Positions 34,305 to 47,100 of a DNA stretch of 64,000 bases are shown one piece after another. This DNA is from Furcasterigmium furcatum (taxonomy: Eukaryota > Ascomycota > Sordariomycetes > Glomerellales > Plectosphaerellaceae): the NCBI GenBank assembly GCA_001599815.1, contig BCIA01000004.1, positions 5,839,437 through 5,903,436 on the forward strand. Direction: 5' to 3'. Position numbers and translations under genes: made by a program. Position 1 is the stretch's first letter. Every line of letters starts with the position of its first letter. Below the pieces are notes generated by a model. The model did no database searches, was not told the origin of the DNA, and saw only the letters and a list, made by a program, of their open reading frames with translations.

Positions 34305-36061
34305 ATGGCATCCTCGGAGAAGAGACATGACCGGGGAGATGTCTCCGACACTTCAGAGAGTTCATCCGGAGACGAGGCCGACTGGCTGGACGCGGAGCCT
34401 GACCAGGAGGAGCCGCTCACGATTGTCTCGTTGGTCGATGACAATGTCTTTCCCGATGTCAAGTCTATGCTCGACCACTGCCTCAAAGTCACTTCTTTTG
34501 ACTTCATCGCCGTCCGCAAGGAGCTTGATCTGGACTTCTACGGAACCGTGAAGCTGGTGAACTTCCGTAAGACCGTCACTCCACGACGGGTGTCCACAGA
34601 TTGGCATCATTGCTAACTCTGAACATCGACTAGTTCGCCAGCGCACGCATGACGGCCTTCCTCCGCCCAAGTCCGTGGAGCTTGCCGACATCGAGAATGA
34701 CCAATACCTCAAGCCCGTCATCGACGACGATGCGCTGATCCTCTCACTCGATGAGCTAGATCTTGACGGACCCGCCGCCCGAGCAACGCAGACCCAGGGA
34801 GTATCCCAAGGAGCAACTCAACAGTCACCTTCCGAACTCAATGCCAGCCTGGTGGAAGAGCTTGAAACCGTCAAGTCTCAATTTGCCAACTACCGCCTGG
34901 CCGTTGAACAGACGCTCGACAAGCGGTGGGGAGATGATGCTACCACATCCAGCACCTCCCAGAGGCCCAAGGATCCATCCCAGTACTACTGGGAATCATA
35001 TGCTGCAAATGGTAACGAAGCCCCGACGGTCAATTTGCGCGCAGGACTAACCCGTATCACCAGACATCCACGAAACCATGCTCAAAGACACCATACGGAC
35101 AGACGCATACCGTGATTTCGTCTATGACAACAAGCATCTCTTCAAGGATAAGGTCATCCTCGACATCGGCTGCGGAACCGGCATTCTCAGCATGTTCTGC
35201 GCCAAAGCAGGTGCCAAGAAAGTCATCGCAGTTGACAAATCGGACATCATCGACAAGGCCCGGGAGAACATCTTCAAGAATGGTCTCGCCGAAAGCATCA
35301 CATGCATCAGGGGACGCATCGAGGAGATTGTGTTACCCGTCGAGCAAGTCGACATCATCATCAGCGAATGGATGGGATATTTCCTCACATATGAGGCCAT
35401 GCTTCCCTCTGTTCTCTACGCGAGGGATAAGTTTCTCAAGCCAGATGGCTTGCTGGTGCCATCGTACAGCTCCATCTGGGTCGCACCCGTTTCCGATCCC
35501 GAGTTTGTGTCTGACCACATCTCCTTCTGGGACGACGTGTACGGCTTCAACATGAAGGCCATGCAAGCAGGCATTTATGACGATGCCCGTGTGGACGTTT
35601 TTCCTTCCTCCACCCTCTGTGGCCCCCCAGCCCAAATCGCGCACTTCGATCTGCACTCAGTCGCGGCAAAGGACCTGGAGTTCCGCACTAGCTGGACCTC
35701 AGTCCTCGAAAAGGATATCGAGTCTCTCGATGGTTTCCTCGTCTGGTTCGATGTCTTCTTCACCACTTCACGCCCCCAGAAAGTGGCCTCGCAAGTCCAA
35801 GCAAGGCCTGGAGGGCCTTCTCAGAATCAAGGCTTGGTGACATTCACCACCAGCCCCTTCGGGACCGAGACACACTGGAAACAGGGCTTTCTTCACATTG
35901 ATCGAACCAAGGGTGTCGTTGGACCGCTGAGGTCAGGCGCAGCCATCTCAGCCGCGACGCAGTTCAAGGCCCCAGATGATCAGCCTCGGGCCTTGGATAT
36001 TTCAACCCAGTGGGCGATTGATGAACACACAGCGCGATCACAGACCTGGGAGCTGCGGTGA
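34305..36061 (+). CDS. rmt3: Protein arginine N-methyltransferase 3
   Basis: Exons are 34305-34566, 34634-35011 and 35064-36061, giving 545 residues. The acidic N-terminus leads into the region that in PRMT3 is a C2H2 zinc finger (FPDVKSMLDHCLKVTSFDF, about 50-68), but the preceding Cys pair is missing here. A coiled segment follows (LVEELETVKSQFANYRLAVE). The catalytic core starts near 232. It has SAM motif I VILDIGCGTGILSMFCAKAG (about 244), the double-E loop ISEWMGYFLTYEAML (about 312) and the THW loop GTETHWKQ (about 477). Type I PRMTs make asymmetric dimethylarginine, and PRMT3 modifies ribosomal protein S2 in the cytosol. It ends 174 bp before the convergent USO1 gene. Confidence 0.93.
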
Positions 36062-36235
36062 CCAGGTCCATGGACCTGCCTCGTAAGTATGCCGCGGGAG
36101 GATGTGCTCGAGGACTAGGCATGTAGATAGCAGATGCCTTGGTAGAATGAAAGACCTGTCATCTCTACTCAGCTTGGTCGGATCCAGAGCCAGCAATGGG
36201 ATGTGGCAAAGATTTTCGTGAAAACCTCGCCTAAG

Positions 36236-39200
36236 CTACCGGGGCTTGTCGCCCTTCCCTGTCTTGACGTCCCTCTCGCTCTCCTCTTCTGCATCATTTG
36301 CACCACGCACCTCATCCTCACTCTCGTCGTCTTCGTCGTCCTCGTCGTCCTCGTCGTCCTCGTCTTCCCCCTCTGACACATCCTCCCCCTGGGCCTTGAG
36401 GCGAGCCTTGATGAAGAGTAAGTGTACGGCTGGGTCAAGTTTTGAAGACAGTAGACGTACCTTGTATTTGGCCACCTTCTCCTCAAGATCGGAGAAAACC
36501 ATAAGCAGATCGTCCAACTCTGCCTGTGTTGACTCTCTTGCCTCCTTCTCTTCTTCGAGTGCAGCGTTTGCCTGAGCAGAGAATGTCAGTTGTGCTCCCC
36601 AAGTAAGTTGGAGCCTCGAGGTGTCAAGTACCTTGCGTGCCTCGTCAGTGGCACTTCGCAGCTCCTCGTCTAATTTCGAGGCCCGCGTGGTGGCTTCTGT
36701 GACTGCAACATTGTGACGATGTGCTTCATCCAGACGTGTCTGCTCTTGTTTCTTCAAATCGGCAGCCAACTCTTTACGCAGTGCATCTAGTTCCTGCAAT
36801 TTGCTCTTGTTCGCCTGTGCATGACGTGTCAGTCCGGCACCTGATTCGCAGCCCCTTGAGCATCTCACCTTCATGAGGTCCACTTCGAGTCGGCTGATCG
36901 TTGCGCGTAAATCTGCTGCGTCAGCATCCGCACGCCGCCTTGACTTTTCGGACTCGGCCAAGGCTGCGGCTTTGGCCTGCTCCAGATCCTTTTGCTGGCT
37001 CTCTCGCGCTTGCTCGAGAGTCTTCACGTTTTCCTCTTGCGTGACCGCGAACTTGCGTCGGAGTTTCCTGGTCGGTGTGTTAGCAAGCGTCGTCCATTCA
37101 AGCCATGGCATCGCTTACTCCAATTCAGCGTCTCCGGTTCTCTTGATATACTCGATCTGCCTCTTGTGGTCTTCTTGAATGGAAGCCTGCTGGCGCCGAA
37201 GTGATCTGTGGGTACTGTGAGCACAATCCCAACATATGAATGGTGATGATGGCTGCTCCGGCCACCAGACTCTACATACTCCTGGGCAGCGTCTGCCGAC
37301 GCACGAGCTTCGTCCATCTTGCGTTTGTGCTCGTCGTTTGCTGAAGTAAGGGCATGTCGCAGGCTCCTAGCAACGGTTAATGTTACGCCATTCACTTTCT
37401 CCATGTCTGAGACTCACTCGACCTCGGCCCTGAGCTCTTGTTGCAGATTCTCCATGTCATTTTTAGCCCTTGACAGATCAAGCGATGCTTGTTCCCGAAC
37501 TCTTCTGTGATCAGCTTGCTCTTGTCCGAGCTGCCTCTCGAGAGCCGCCGCAGCAACTCGAGTATCTTCCAGGGCCTTATCCCTCTCACTTAGCTGCTGT
37601 CGGAGAGAGTCCACCAGCTCTCGAGATATTCCCTTCTGTACGCCATTGGAGACCACTGAAACCTCAAATCCTGGCTCGCGGTCGATGCCGCGCACAGTGC
37701 GGCTGTAGTTGTCCTTGAAGAAATCGACGAATGTCGCATCGAAGAAGACATCGGGCAGCATGCCAGTTGTGGGGTCCAACTTCTGCGGAAGCACCTCAAA
37801 GTCCCGCATCAGAGGGTGGCTTCTCAGCTTGCTCATCTTGTCGAGATACCTTTCTCGTCCCATGCGGGACAGGAGGATAGAGTGAAGGTTGGACCTCGGC
37901 AGAGCCGAGTCTTTGGTGGAGAACTCGTAGACCACTCCCAGCAGCATAGCGCAGAGACCCTGCACGACATCGTCTGTCGGTGCAGGCCGTACGACAGCCT
38001 GGATCAAGCTTTGTATGTTGCTGCCCTCCTCCAAGAAGTCGTTCACGGCATCTAGGTCTTCAAACATCCACCCAAGCAGGAGCGTCAGATAACCGACAAT
38101 GATCCTGGCATCATGCTCACGGTTCAGAGCCGTTACCAGGTTCGCGGCAATGATCTGAATGCCAGTGACGACCTCCTCGCCACTGTCGGCGTCGCCTTCC
38201 GTGACAGCCATGGCAAGGCTTTTCGCTTCGGGGTTGTCGAAAAGGAGATGGAACATGATAGTGGCCGCGAACCATACACGGTAGGGGTTGCTCGTGGCGT
38301 CGTCGTCGTCAGGCCGCAATAGAACTGTCAGCACGTTGGCAATCTCGTCTGCGCCAGCCTTGAATCCCTCAATGGCCCGTTTGAGGAAGTGAGTCCGAAT
38401 ATCGGCATGCTTAAAAAAGTAGGCTTTCAGGCAGTCGCATGCGGCCTGTCGGATGTCGAAGGCATCGAGTGCTGACACAGTCAAGGTGAGGTCCAGCAGC
38501 CCGTCGATCACGTAGACAACGGATGCGTCACCATTCGTTTGGTGCTGGGTGGTCGTCGCAGTCGTCGAGTCGAGAGGGGTCGGCACTTGAAGTTGCGCGA
38601 AGTTCTCTTGAAGATTGGCGTTGCCGCGGATGATATCGGCGCACGTCACCAGGGCCTATAGATATAATATCTCAACAGCGCGAACAGTACCAATGCCAAA
38701 TGGGAAATCACCCACCTCTGCTTTGATTGGGATATGAGCTACGCGGCTAAAGGAGAGCTGCAGTGCGTGGTAGAGCAAGCCGTGTTGCCATAGAGCCTTC
38801 TGATTTTGCTGCGTCCCTATGGCGCCACCCACAAGCAGCAGGCGAACAAGAGCAAGCAGGGCGTAGATGTTCCGACTCCTCTGCGCCTGAGCCCACCCGG
38901 CCACATCACCTTCTTCTTGGTCCTGCGCTTGTAGAGCGGTCTCCAACAACTTGGTCAGGCGCAGGATGCCCCCCGATTCACGGAACAGGGACTGGTTCGA
39001 GGTGTTTCGTCGAAGAAGGTTGGCCAGCAGGATAAGACAGTCCTCGACAGTGCGACTGCCATCGTGAAGTGACCCATCCGAGTCAATGATGGCAAACAGG
39101 CGATCGAAAGCATTCTCAAAGGCGACGAGTTTCTGTACGTCGGTCGATGACGGTGTCAGGTAGGTGAGTAACGTGATGGCCTCGTTCCGGACCGCGTCGC

Positions 39201-39699
39201 GTTGATCGTCCAAGACAGCCACCAGCCGGGATATACCAAGAGGCGCTGTGAACACGCACTCTTCGGTTCTCTCGGTGCGTGCGGAGAGAATGGCAGCCAG
39301 AAGTTGTAGGGAGTAGAGGCGAGAATAAAAGTCGTTCGAGTCGAGGAAATCGAGAAGTAGAGTGATATTTTCCTGGCGCTGTGTGAACTCGTCGGCAAGC
39401 CACAGGACAATCTCGTCCGAAGCTTCAGGGCTGTCCTCGTTGGGGCTAAAGAGCATCAGCAGGGTTTCAAGGACGACCTTGACCGTGTCAACATCTTCGC
39501 CATCTTTGGTTAGGCTACCGATGAGACTGCGGAGAGCTCCAGACGCGACAGTGGCAGGATAGTCCTTGGCGAAACTGCGAAGCCCGAGTATGGCGGCGCG
39601 ACGATCTTCGAGCAGTGTCGCCGAACTCAGGCGGCCGCTGAGGATCGAGATGGTCTCGCTGACCGACTGCTTCGCGGGGGCCGTGGGAATAGAAAACAT
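36236..39699 (-). CDS. USO1: USO1/p115 vesicle-tethering factor
   Basis: Minus-strand exons are 39699-38716, 38655-37418, 37366-37280, 37205-37119, 37067-36869, 36814-36632, 36571-36461 and 36406-36236, giving 1,019 residues. An N-terminal armadillo head (about 1-650) includes SSATLLEDRRAAILGLRSFA and YDTLLML-like helices. The head conserved near its end (LRSHPLMRDFEVLPQKLDPT, VFFDATFVDFFKDNYSRTVR) is diagnostic for USO1/p115. A long coiled coil follows. The tail is a run of Asp/Glu (GEDEDDEDDEDDEDDESEDE), like the acid tail of p115 that binds GM130. Uso1 tethers COPII vesicles at the Golgi. The start at 39,699 (MFSIPTAPAKQ) fits relatives, but an in-frame ATG at 39,723 also exists. Three consecutive C-terminal introns preserve frame without stops. 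Confidence 0.92.
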
Positions 39700-40402
39700 G
39701 CTGCTGCGTGTGCCATCGGGCAATCAAGTAGCCGGCTACAGGGTATGTCACGATGTGTGAGTCTGGAGCATATTTCGAAGCGCAAGCCGTCAGTGTCTCC
39801 GAGTACAGGTCGAGCTCAATAAATGGAACAGTTGTCCAAGGGATCCATTCTCGAGCTTCGAAGTGAACAAATGCATTTATCCAGCAGCACACTCCATCCA
39901 ATGCGAAGTGCCCCGACGATCAGGTTAATATTTCATGCCTCAATTATGCACTAAGTGAGAATGTACCTTGAGCTTTGACGCACCTACCTTACCTACCTGG
40001 TACCTCGCCTGGGAGGTACCCACACCTGACGTGGAAGCTTACTACAGCCAGAGTGGGACCGCGACCAGTTTCGCACTTTTTAGATCTTTGTTCTACGGCT
40101 CCCCAGATTGTCAGTACGATTCCCTAGCATACAAGACTCGACAATCTTCCTTCGTTCTGCTTGTCGCGCCCCTCCGCAGCGACACTTACGACACACCAGA
40201 AGCGCCCTCGTGCAGCGCTTGGAAGGCAGTCCTATCTGAGCAGGAGATACCGACGACTGCTGCCTATGAGCCTCTTACGCATCGCGTTTCCCTCCACCCC
40301 CTTCGCCCCTCTGCTGGGCACCCCGACATCTCAAGTCAGTCGACTTAAAACCCTCGACCAACAAACGGCCTTGAACCTCAGCCCTGCACAGCGAAGAGCA
40401 AG
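39700..40402. promoter_or_regulatory. Divergent promoter between USO1 and RAT1
   Basis: 703 bp. TACCTTACCTACC, GGTACC and GGGAGGTACC cluster at 39,985-40,022. An open frame at 39,968-40,348 ends 54 bp before the RAT1 start. It probably is chance, though an upstream frame in the RAT1 leader is possible. Confidence 0.5.
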
Positions 40403-43400
40403 ATGGGTATCCCCGCAGCCTTCCGGTGGCTTTCCAACAAATATCCCAAGATCATATCGCCGGTAGTTGAAGAACAGCCACTCACCTTGGAAGATGGCTC
40501 TGTCATTCCCGTCGATACGACGGGTCCAAACCCCAATGGCGAGGAGTTTGACAATCTGTACCTCGACATGAACGGCATTGTTCACCCTTGCACTCATCCC
40601 GAGGATCGACCAGCTCCCAAAGATGAAGAGGAGATGATGCTCGAGGTGTTCAGATACACCGACCGCGTGGTCAACATGGTGCGACCTCGTAAGCTCCTCA
40701 TGATCGCAGTCGGTAAGTCACACTCCTGTGCTACGTCTTGATTGATACTGACGGCGGGCCCGGCCAGACGGAGTCGCCCCTCGCGCCAAAATGAACCAAC
40801 AACGCTCCCGCCGCTTTCGATCTGCCCAAGAAGCAAAGGAGAAGGAGGCCGACAAACAAGAACATCTCAAACTCCTGAAGCAGCAGAACGGCGGTGTCCT
40901 CCCACCTGAGACGCTCGAGGCGGCAGCGAAGAAAGCGTTCGACACAAACTCCATCACGCCTGGAACTCCCTTTATGAGTATCCTCGCCACCAGCCTACGG
41001 TATTGGTGTGCCTACAAACTCAACACCGACCCTGCTTGGGCCAAGATGAAAATCATCATTTCTGATGCGACTGTGCCCGGAGAGGGCGAGCATAAGATCA
41101 TGTCCTTCGTCCGTTCCCAGCGAACCGCCCCCGACTATGATCCCAACACTCGCCATGTCATCTACGGGCTAGATGCTGACTTGATCATGCTGGGCCTTGC
41201 TACGCATGAGCCTCACTTCCGCGTCCTTCGCGAGGACGTCTTTTTTCAGGATGCCAAGGCCAGGATGTGCAAGATTTGTGGACAGAAGGGACACGACGAG
41301 CGGTCTTGCAGAGGAGAGGACAAGCAGAAGGCTGGCGAATTCGACGAGCAAGATAATGCACCGGCCCTGAAGCCCTTCATTTGGCTCCATGTGTCTGTTC
41401 TCAGAGAATACCTGGCTGTCGAGCTTCATGTTCCCGGACTTCCCTTTCGTTTCGATCTCGAGCGGGCCATCGACGATTGGGTCTTCATGTGCTGTTTCGT
41501 GGGCAACGACTTCTTGCCTCATTTGCCTGCGCTCGAAATTCGCGAAAACGGCATTAACACGCTCATGGCCATTTGGAGAGACAACTTGCCACACATGGGC
41601 GGCTACGTGACCAAGGATGGTCATGTGGATCTGCAGAGGGCCCAGTGTATTCTGTCGGGGCTGGCCAAGCAAGAAGATGCAATCTTCAGACGAAGAAAAG
41701 AGCAGGAAGATCGTCGGGAGGCCAACGCCAAGCGCAGAAAGCTGCAGGATGAACGCAACGGCCGGCGCGGCGCCCACGACGGCCAGGCTGGCGGCAGCAG
41801 GAAAGCACCTCTGGACAATGCCTCTTCAGGACTACCCCTATTCCCAACTTCCGGTTTTCCCAATTCCGATCCCAACGCGGTCACCCACGACATGATCACC
41901 GGCCGATCGTCCAACTCAAACGCCAACGCCGCCAACAAGAGCGCAGCTAGCGTTCTTCGCAATCAGATCCAGGGTCTCGTGTCTAAAGAAAAAGCAGCGG
42001 AGGGGGCCACGGCCGTGCAACATGGCGCTGACAATGCCGGTGCCGCCTCCCAGACCTCGCTCGGAAAGCGGAAGGCAGACGAGCTGGACTCAGCATCGAC
42101 ACCCGCAAATACCGGCACTGCGAATACGCCGTCCACCGCAGCGGAAGAAGCTGCCGTTGATCATGTACGGCTGTGGGAAGACGGCTATGCCGATAGGTAT
42201 TACGAACAGAAGTTCCATGTCGACCGGAGCGATACTGCATTCCGCCACCAGGTTGCCAAGGCCTATGTCGAGGGTCTCGCATGGGTGCTCCTCTACTACT
42301 ACCAAGGCTGCCCGTCTTGGGAGTGGTTTTACCCATATCATTATGCCCCATTCGCTGCCGACTTTGTCGATCTCGACAAGATGGAAATCTCCTTCGAAAA
42401 GGGCCGCATTGCCAGGCCTTTCGAGCAACTCATGAGCGTTTTCCCGGCTGCATCACGACATGCACTTCCCGAGGTCTTCCACGACCTGATGCTGAATGAG
42501 GATAGCGAGGTCATTGACTTTTATCCGGAGGAATTTGAGACCGACCTCAACGGAAAGAAATTTGCTTGGCAAGGCGTGGTTTTGCTGCCATTCATCGAGA
42601 TGTCCCGACTGTTGACGGCCATTGAGAAGAAGTATCCTCTTCTCAGCGCGGAGGATGCAGCACGCAATGAGGTTGGACGCGATGTTCTTCTCCTGTCTGA
42701 CGCTCATCACGAGTTGTACGACGACGTCACTACTCACTTCTACTCCAAGAAGCAAGGTGCTTCCCTTCTCAAGTTGAGCCCCCAGACGAGCGGCGGCTTA
42801 GCTGGCAAAGTCGAGAAGATCCCAGACTACCTTCCCCATGGTGCATTGATGTACCCATCAGAACGAAACGCGATGCCGAACCTCGACTACGATCGCTCCC
42901 TTCGGTATGTTCACCCTATGACTGGCCACGCTACTGTTGATCACGGGGCCATCCCTCGTCGAGCCTGAAACTGACAAATATACAGCGTCTACTATAACAT
43001 GCCCACTAGCAGCCACCTGCATAAGTCGATGCTTCTCAGGGGACTCAAGCCGCCACCTGCCGCCCTGGACCGGTCCGACATCGAGAGCATGAAGAGCCAG
43101 GCTTCACGCTCCGGCCGGAGCTGGGGTGGCGCGCCTTTCAGGGGCAATCATGGGGGAGGTAGAGGAGGAAGAGGATCGGGACCCCCTCGTTTCAGCTATG
43201 GGCCCTCAGGCGGAGATCGCCAGCAGGGTACGGCGCCACCACACAACAGCCTCGGGCAGCAGCACAGTTATAACGGTCCGCCTCCAGCTCGACCACCTGC
43301 CGGGTGGCACCCACCGCCCCCCGGCCACCCCGGCTTCGGGGTAGGCCCGCCGCCGCCAGCACACTTTAGTGGCGGCCGGCCACCAATGCACCAGCCTTAC

Positions 43401-43556
43401 GGACCGGGCAATCACCATGGGCCGCCACCAATTCGCGAGGGCCCATATGGGCCCTCAGAGCGTGGTCCAAGACCCCGTGGGGGACATCAGGGACGAGGCG
43501 GCAGGGGCCGCGGGGGCGACTACAGAACTCCGGGGAGTCATCAGTACCGTAGATAA
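40403..43556 (+). CDS. RAT1: 5'-3' exoribonuclease 2 (nuclear RAT1/XRN2)
   Basis: Exons are 40403-40712, 40768-42904 and 42986-43556, giving 1,005 residues. The XRN N-terminal nuclease has MGIPAAFRWLSNKYP, YLDMNGIVHPCTHPED, SDATVPGEGEHKIMSF, VIYGLDADLIMLGLATHEPH and CFVGNDFLPHLPALEI, with the acidic residues that bind metal. A CCHC zinc knuckle, CKICGQKGHDERSC, is near 287-300 and is typical of RAT1 rather than XRN1. A Ser/Ala-rich linker is followed by WKWYYxYHYAP-like segment (SWEWFYPYHYAPFAADFVDL). The C-terminus is rich in Gly, Pro, Arg and RGG-like pairs. Role: decay of nuclear RNA and transcription termination by the torpedo mechanism. Both introns have clear CTGAC branch points. Confidence 0.95.
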
Positions 43557-44145
43557 GAGTCGGAAGAACCGGCTTGCGGCACCGACGGCCTCGAGTGGGA
43601 GGTAAGCTCGGAATACTACATGTCCCAGGGCGTTTATAGGCTCGATCAGCAGCAGAGGTGTGTATTTTGTACTTGTAGGTTGGAATGAGCTGTATTCCGT
43701 GAACAATATGTGGAGTTTGCCATGCTTAAATGAGTGTATGTACCACTTGTACGTGTTGTGGGAGGATCTGCTGCCCCGCAGAGTAGGGTCAAGCTTGCCC
43801 AATGCAACCCCGCGAGACAAGGGGCTGGCAACCGACGAGCACCGACCCTTCGCATCACTTTCCCCGCAGTCACTCACTCAGCTGGGACAATTTGCATGGC
43901 CCCGACCTGAACATGAGTGTGCCTCTCTTGTCGAGCATTTGATCGATCGCCTGTAGCCCATAAACCCCGACCGCCGAGCCTCTCACAAACCTGTCACGAA
44001 CGCGGCCGACTCGAGAGAGACGCGCCAATACGCGCTCCCCAGCTGGCGCAAAGAGCGGGACCGACTGCGACGACGGATACTCGAGACAGAGAAACACCTT
44101 GAGCCATGAAGGTGGACAGCTTCCCTTATTGAAGCAGCGGTAGCA
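43557..44145. promoter_or_regulatory. Intergenic region upstream of the RasGAP gene
   Basis: 589 bp between RAT1 and the RasGAP start. No TACCTACC cluster is present, and I recognise no gene or repeat. Confidence 0.45.
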
Positions 44146-47100
44146 ATGACTGGCGACGTTGGCCTGGTTGGCTGCCTGGTCGACAGGATTGCCACTAGGG
44201 TGAGAAGGCCAATGGACGAGAACGGGCTCTCGCGACGACGGACGACCCTCGCTAACTCGCCTGTCTTGCTAGCTACCACATCGAACGGGCACACTTGGGC
44301 GTGAGCTATACCGGGACGAAATCATCATCAGCACGAGATCTACCATTGTTGACGTCGCTGCGGCCAGCATCGGCCCTGTACTGGAATCGCTCGTCACTCT
44401 GCTGGAGGACCTGGCTCGGGGCTACAAGGGCCTCGCTTCCCACCCGACGCATGTGGTCTTGTCCGAGCTATACATCCTCACTCTCGCGGCTGATTGCTGC
44501 ACTGCGAATTGGCAGCAGGTCAGGACACATGCGCCACGGCCCCCAGCCGGAGACCAAGCTGCGCGGGATTCCAGAGGCGCCGTGCCTGCCCGGCTGGACC
44601 CCCCCTTGGTAAGCCGCCTCTTCGACGTGCTCAAGCGTCTCCTCGAGCCTCTTCCCGAGAGCTTCATTCTCCCTGCCCATACTATTCTTGACCCCACGCC
44701 GAGGCGGCCGGCGCAGGCGATTCGAGGCCCCGCTGTCTTGCTGGCCGAGCCCGCCGTTCCGGGCCCCGATGATCCCCGCGAGCATCCTGTGCTCCTTGAG
44801 ATCCACGTCAAAGTCCTGGTTGAGTTCCTGACGGCATCCTCCTGGGAAGTCTCCTTTGACTACTTCAAAACTGTCGTATACACCATCAGGACTACCCAGA
44901 TTGCCCAGCATGGGTCCGGACAGCCCGCAACTCCCACTGAGGAGGACAAGGCAGCAATGGTGGCCCTGCGATTGCTGGGGTTCTTCTGGGTTGACGGCCA
45001 GAAACTGGGCTTGGTAATCCAAGAGATATGTTCGAGCTTCTTGCACTTCCGCAGGATTTTCCAGTCCACCATTGCCGTCGTGTTACCCATGGTCATTACC
45101 GGCTGGTTAGACCGTTACCCGCACGAGTTCGTGCAACAACATACACAGCACAAGCGACTTGACGGAGGGGCAGATACCCTCTTCGACATGGCCCATGCAC
45201 TGGGAGACGGCGGGAGGAGAAAAGGTGCTCTCGTTGCCCTACAGACCACGCTGCTCTTCCTCTTGCCTGATGTGTTCGAGGTCGCGAGCAACCTGCGTGA
45301 AGCGAAAAGCAACAGCATTATCAAGAAGACCACATTCCTCGAAGGACTCAGGAAGGCACTGCGGAATAGGAACGAGCAGGCTGCCTACTGTCTGGTGTCG
45401 CTGCTTCACGCGTCACGCCATTTCGAACCCGAAGATGATGCGGCCCTTGTCAGCTTCGCCCTCGACATCCAAGACGAGGTCAAGGATGCCATTTTCCGCC
45501 GACCTCCGGCCAATACGGAATCATTGACATTTGAACAAGACCTTCTGACAGCCACATTCGTTAGCTTGGCTCAGCTAAACCCGTCCACCTCGTCTGAGCC
45601 CCTTGTTGATGCCTGTTTGGCGCCATCTGCTCCTCGAGCTTTCACAATCGCAATGGCCCAGGGTTGCAGCTTTTTGGCTCGTCAGGCCGATGCACGGAAG
45701 TACGATGGACTGTTCTCGACCACCGCACCGTTCATGCTCAATCAGCTCCAGGTTTGTTCCGCGATCTCCCTCAGATGGAAGGCCCTCGCGTGGCAGCTAA
45801 CGCCGTCAGACGATTGCCGACACTTCCGACGGCGAAAACTTGGGCAGCGCATCGCAGGATGCCAACGCAACAGCCATTGCTTGCAGTATCATCGACTTTC
45901 TCGACTCGTCGCCACAGTTACTAGTCGTGGACGACACTGCAGAGATTGAGGCAGGGGAGGACATGCTTCCCCGTGCCTTTCACATCCTCTTGTCTCTCGT
46001 CCTATCTGCGAACCCTTCGATCAGGACGCTTGCGACATCTGTTTCCGGCCGGCTTCTCAAGGACCGTGACGTTGTCAACGGCCTCAAGTCGCGCGGAAGT
46101 CTGGATTCTCACGAGCTGAGGGCGACTTTCTGGAGGCGGAGGTGAGTCTGTCGGCTTCATGTGACGTCTCCTGGCTAACTCGAGCCAGCTGCCGCCTGCT
46201 CATCGACTTGTGTGACAAGGCAGCATCTGACAGGGACGGCGTGGCCATTCAGGCCATCCACGAGTATCTCGAAACTCGCGCATTTCTGTTGGCGAGCTTG
46301 GGTGTACGTGCTCCTCTTGGTTGGCGTCGACGTGGACGGAGCTGGCAAGCTAACCAATTTTGTAGGGCTTCGGTGAAGTAACTGGCGATGTGCCAGAGCT
46401 CTCTACTGCAGCTTCCAGGATAGAGACGACGCTCTTGGTGGCACTATGCTCACCAGACATTGAAGTGTGCCAGATGGTCACTGCATGCATTGGAGCTGCC
46501 CTCGACGTCAGCGCGGCCTCTGGGGTTTCCCCCGAGGCCATCAAGACCCCCTCTCCCCTTTTCCGCAACAGCGACATCTTTCGCGACCTGGGCTCCAAAG
46601 CCTTTCGCTTCACGGGCCTTGTGGCTTTCCAGAAGCGTGTGCGAGGTCTTCTGAGGCAGATGCAGTTTCCGACGGTTGGGGTCCTAGCCGCCTGGGAGCA
46701 CGCCTTCGAGCGTTGGATGTACCTTTCCAGAGAAGTATCTGCCGCGGCTCTAGACAAAGTTGACGAGAAGGCTTTGGCGGAATGGCGGAACTTTTCTGGC
46801 TTCCTGGCCTCTCTTGGGGGCATTTGCATCGCGAACCAAGCATTTATCCTCGAGGAACCCACACTCAGCAGCCTGAGATGGATTGATAGGTTGCCTACCG
46901 AAAACCAGGAGGAGCCATCACTCAGCCGCTATTTGAGACTAAGCATCCAGCTCCTGGGCTGCGCCAACGTCCGAGTACGGGAGGCTACACGAGAGGTTCT
47001 CTCTGTCGACATATCTCCCGCACTGTTTCAACATCTATTCAAAGCGCTTGAGACGGAGCTGGAGGTTCTCTTCACCGGCGCTCTCGCATCGAGCGATCAT

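Noticed and set aside
39968..40348. 126-residue frame before RAT1
   Set aside because: Falls in the promoter/leader, shows no conserved block, and probably is chance.
43605..43900. Short minus-strand frames after RAT1
   Set aside because: They overlap the 3' untranslated region and lack any recognised feature.
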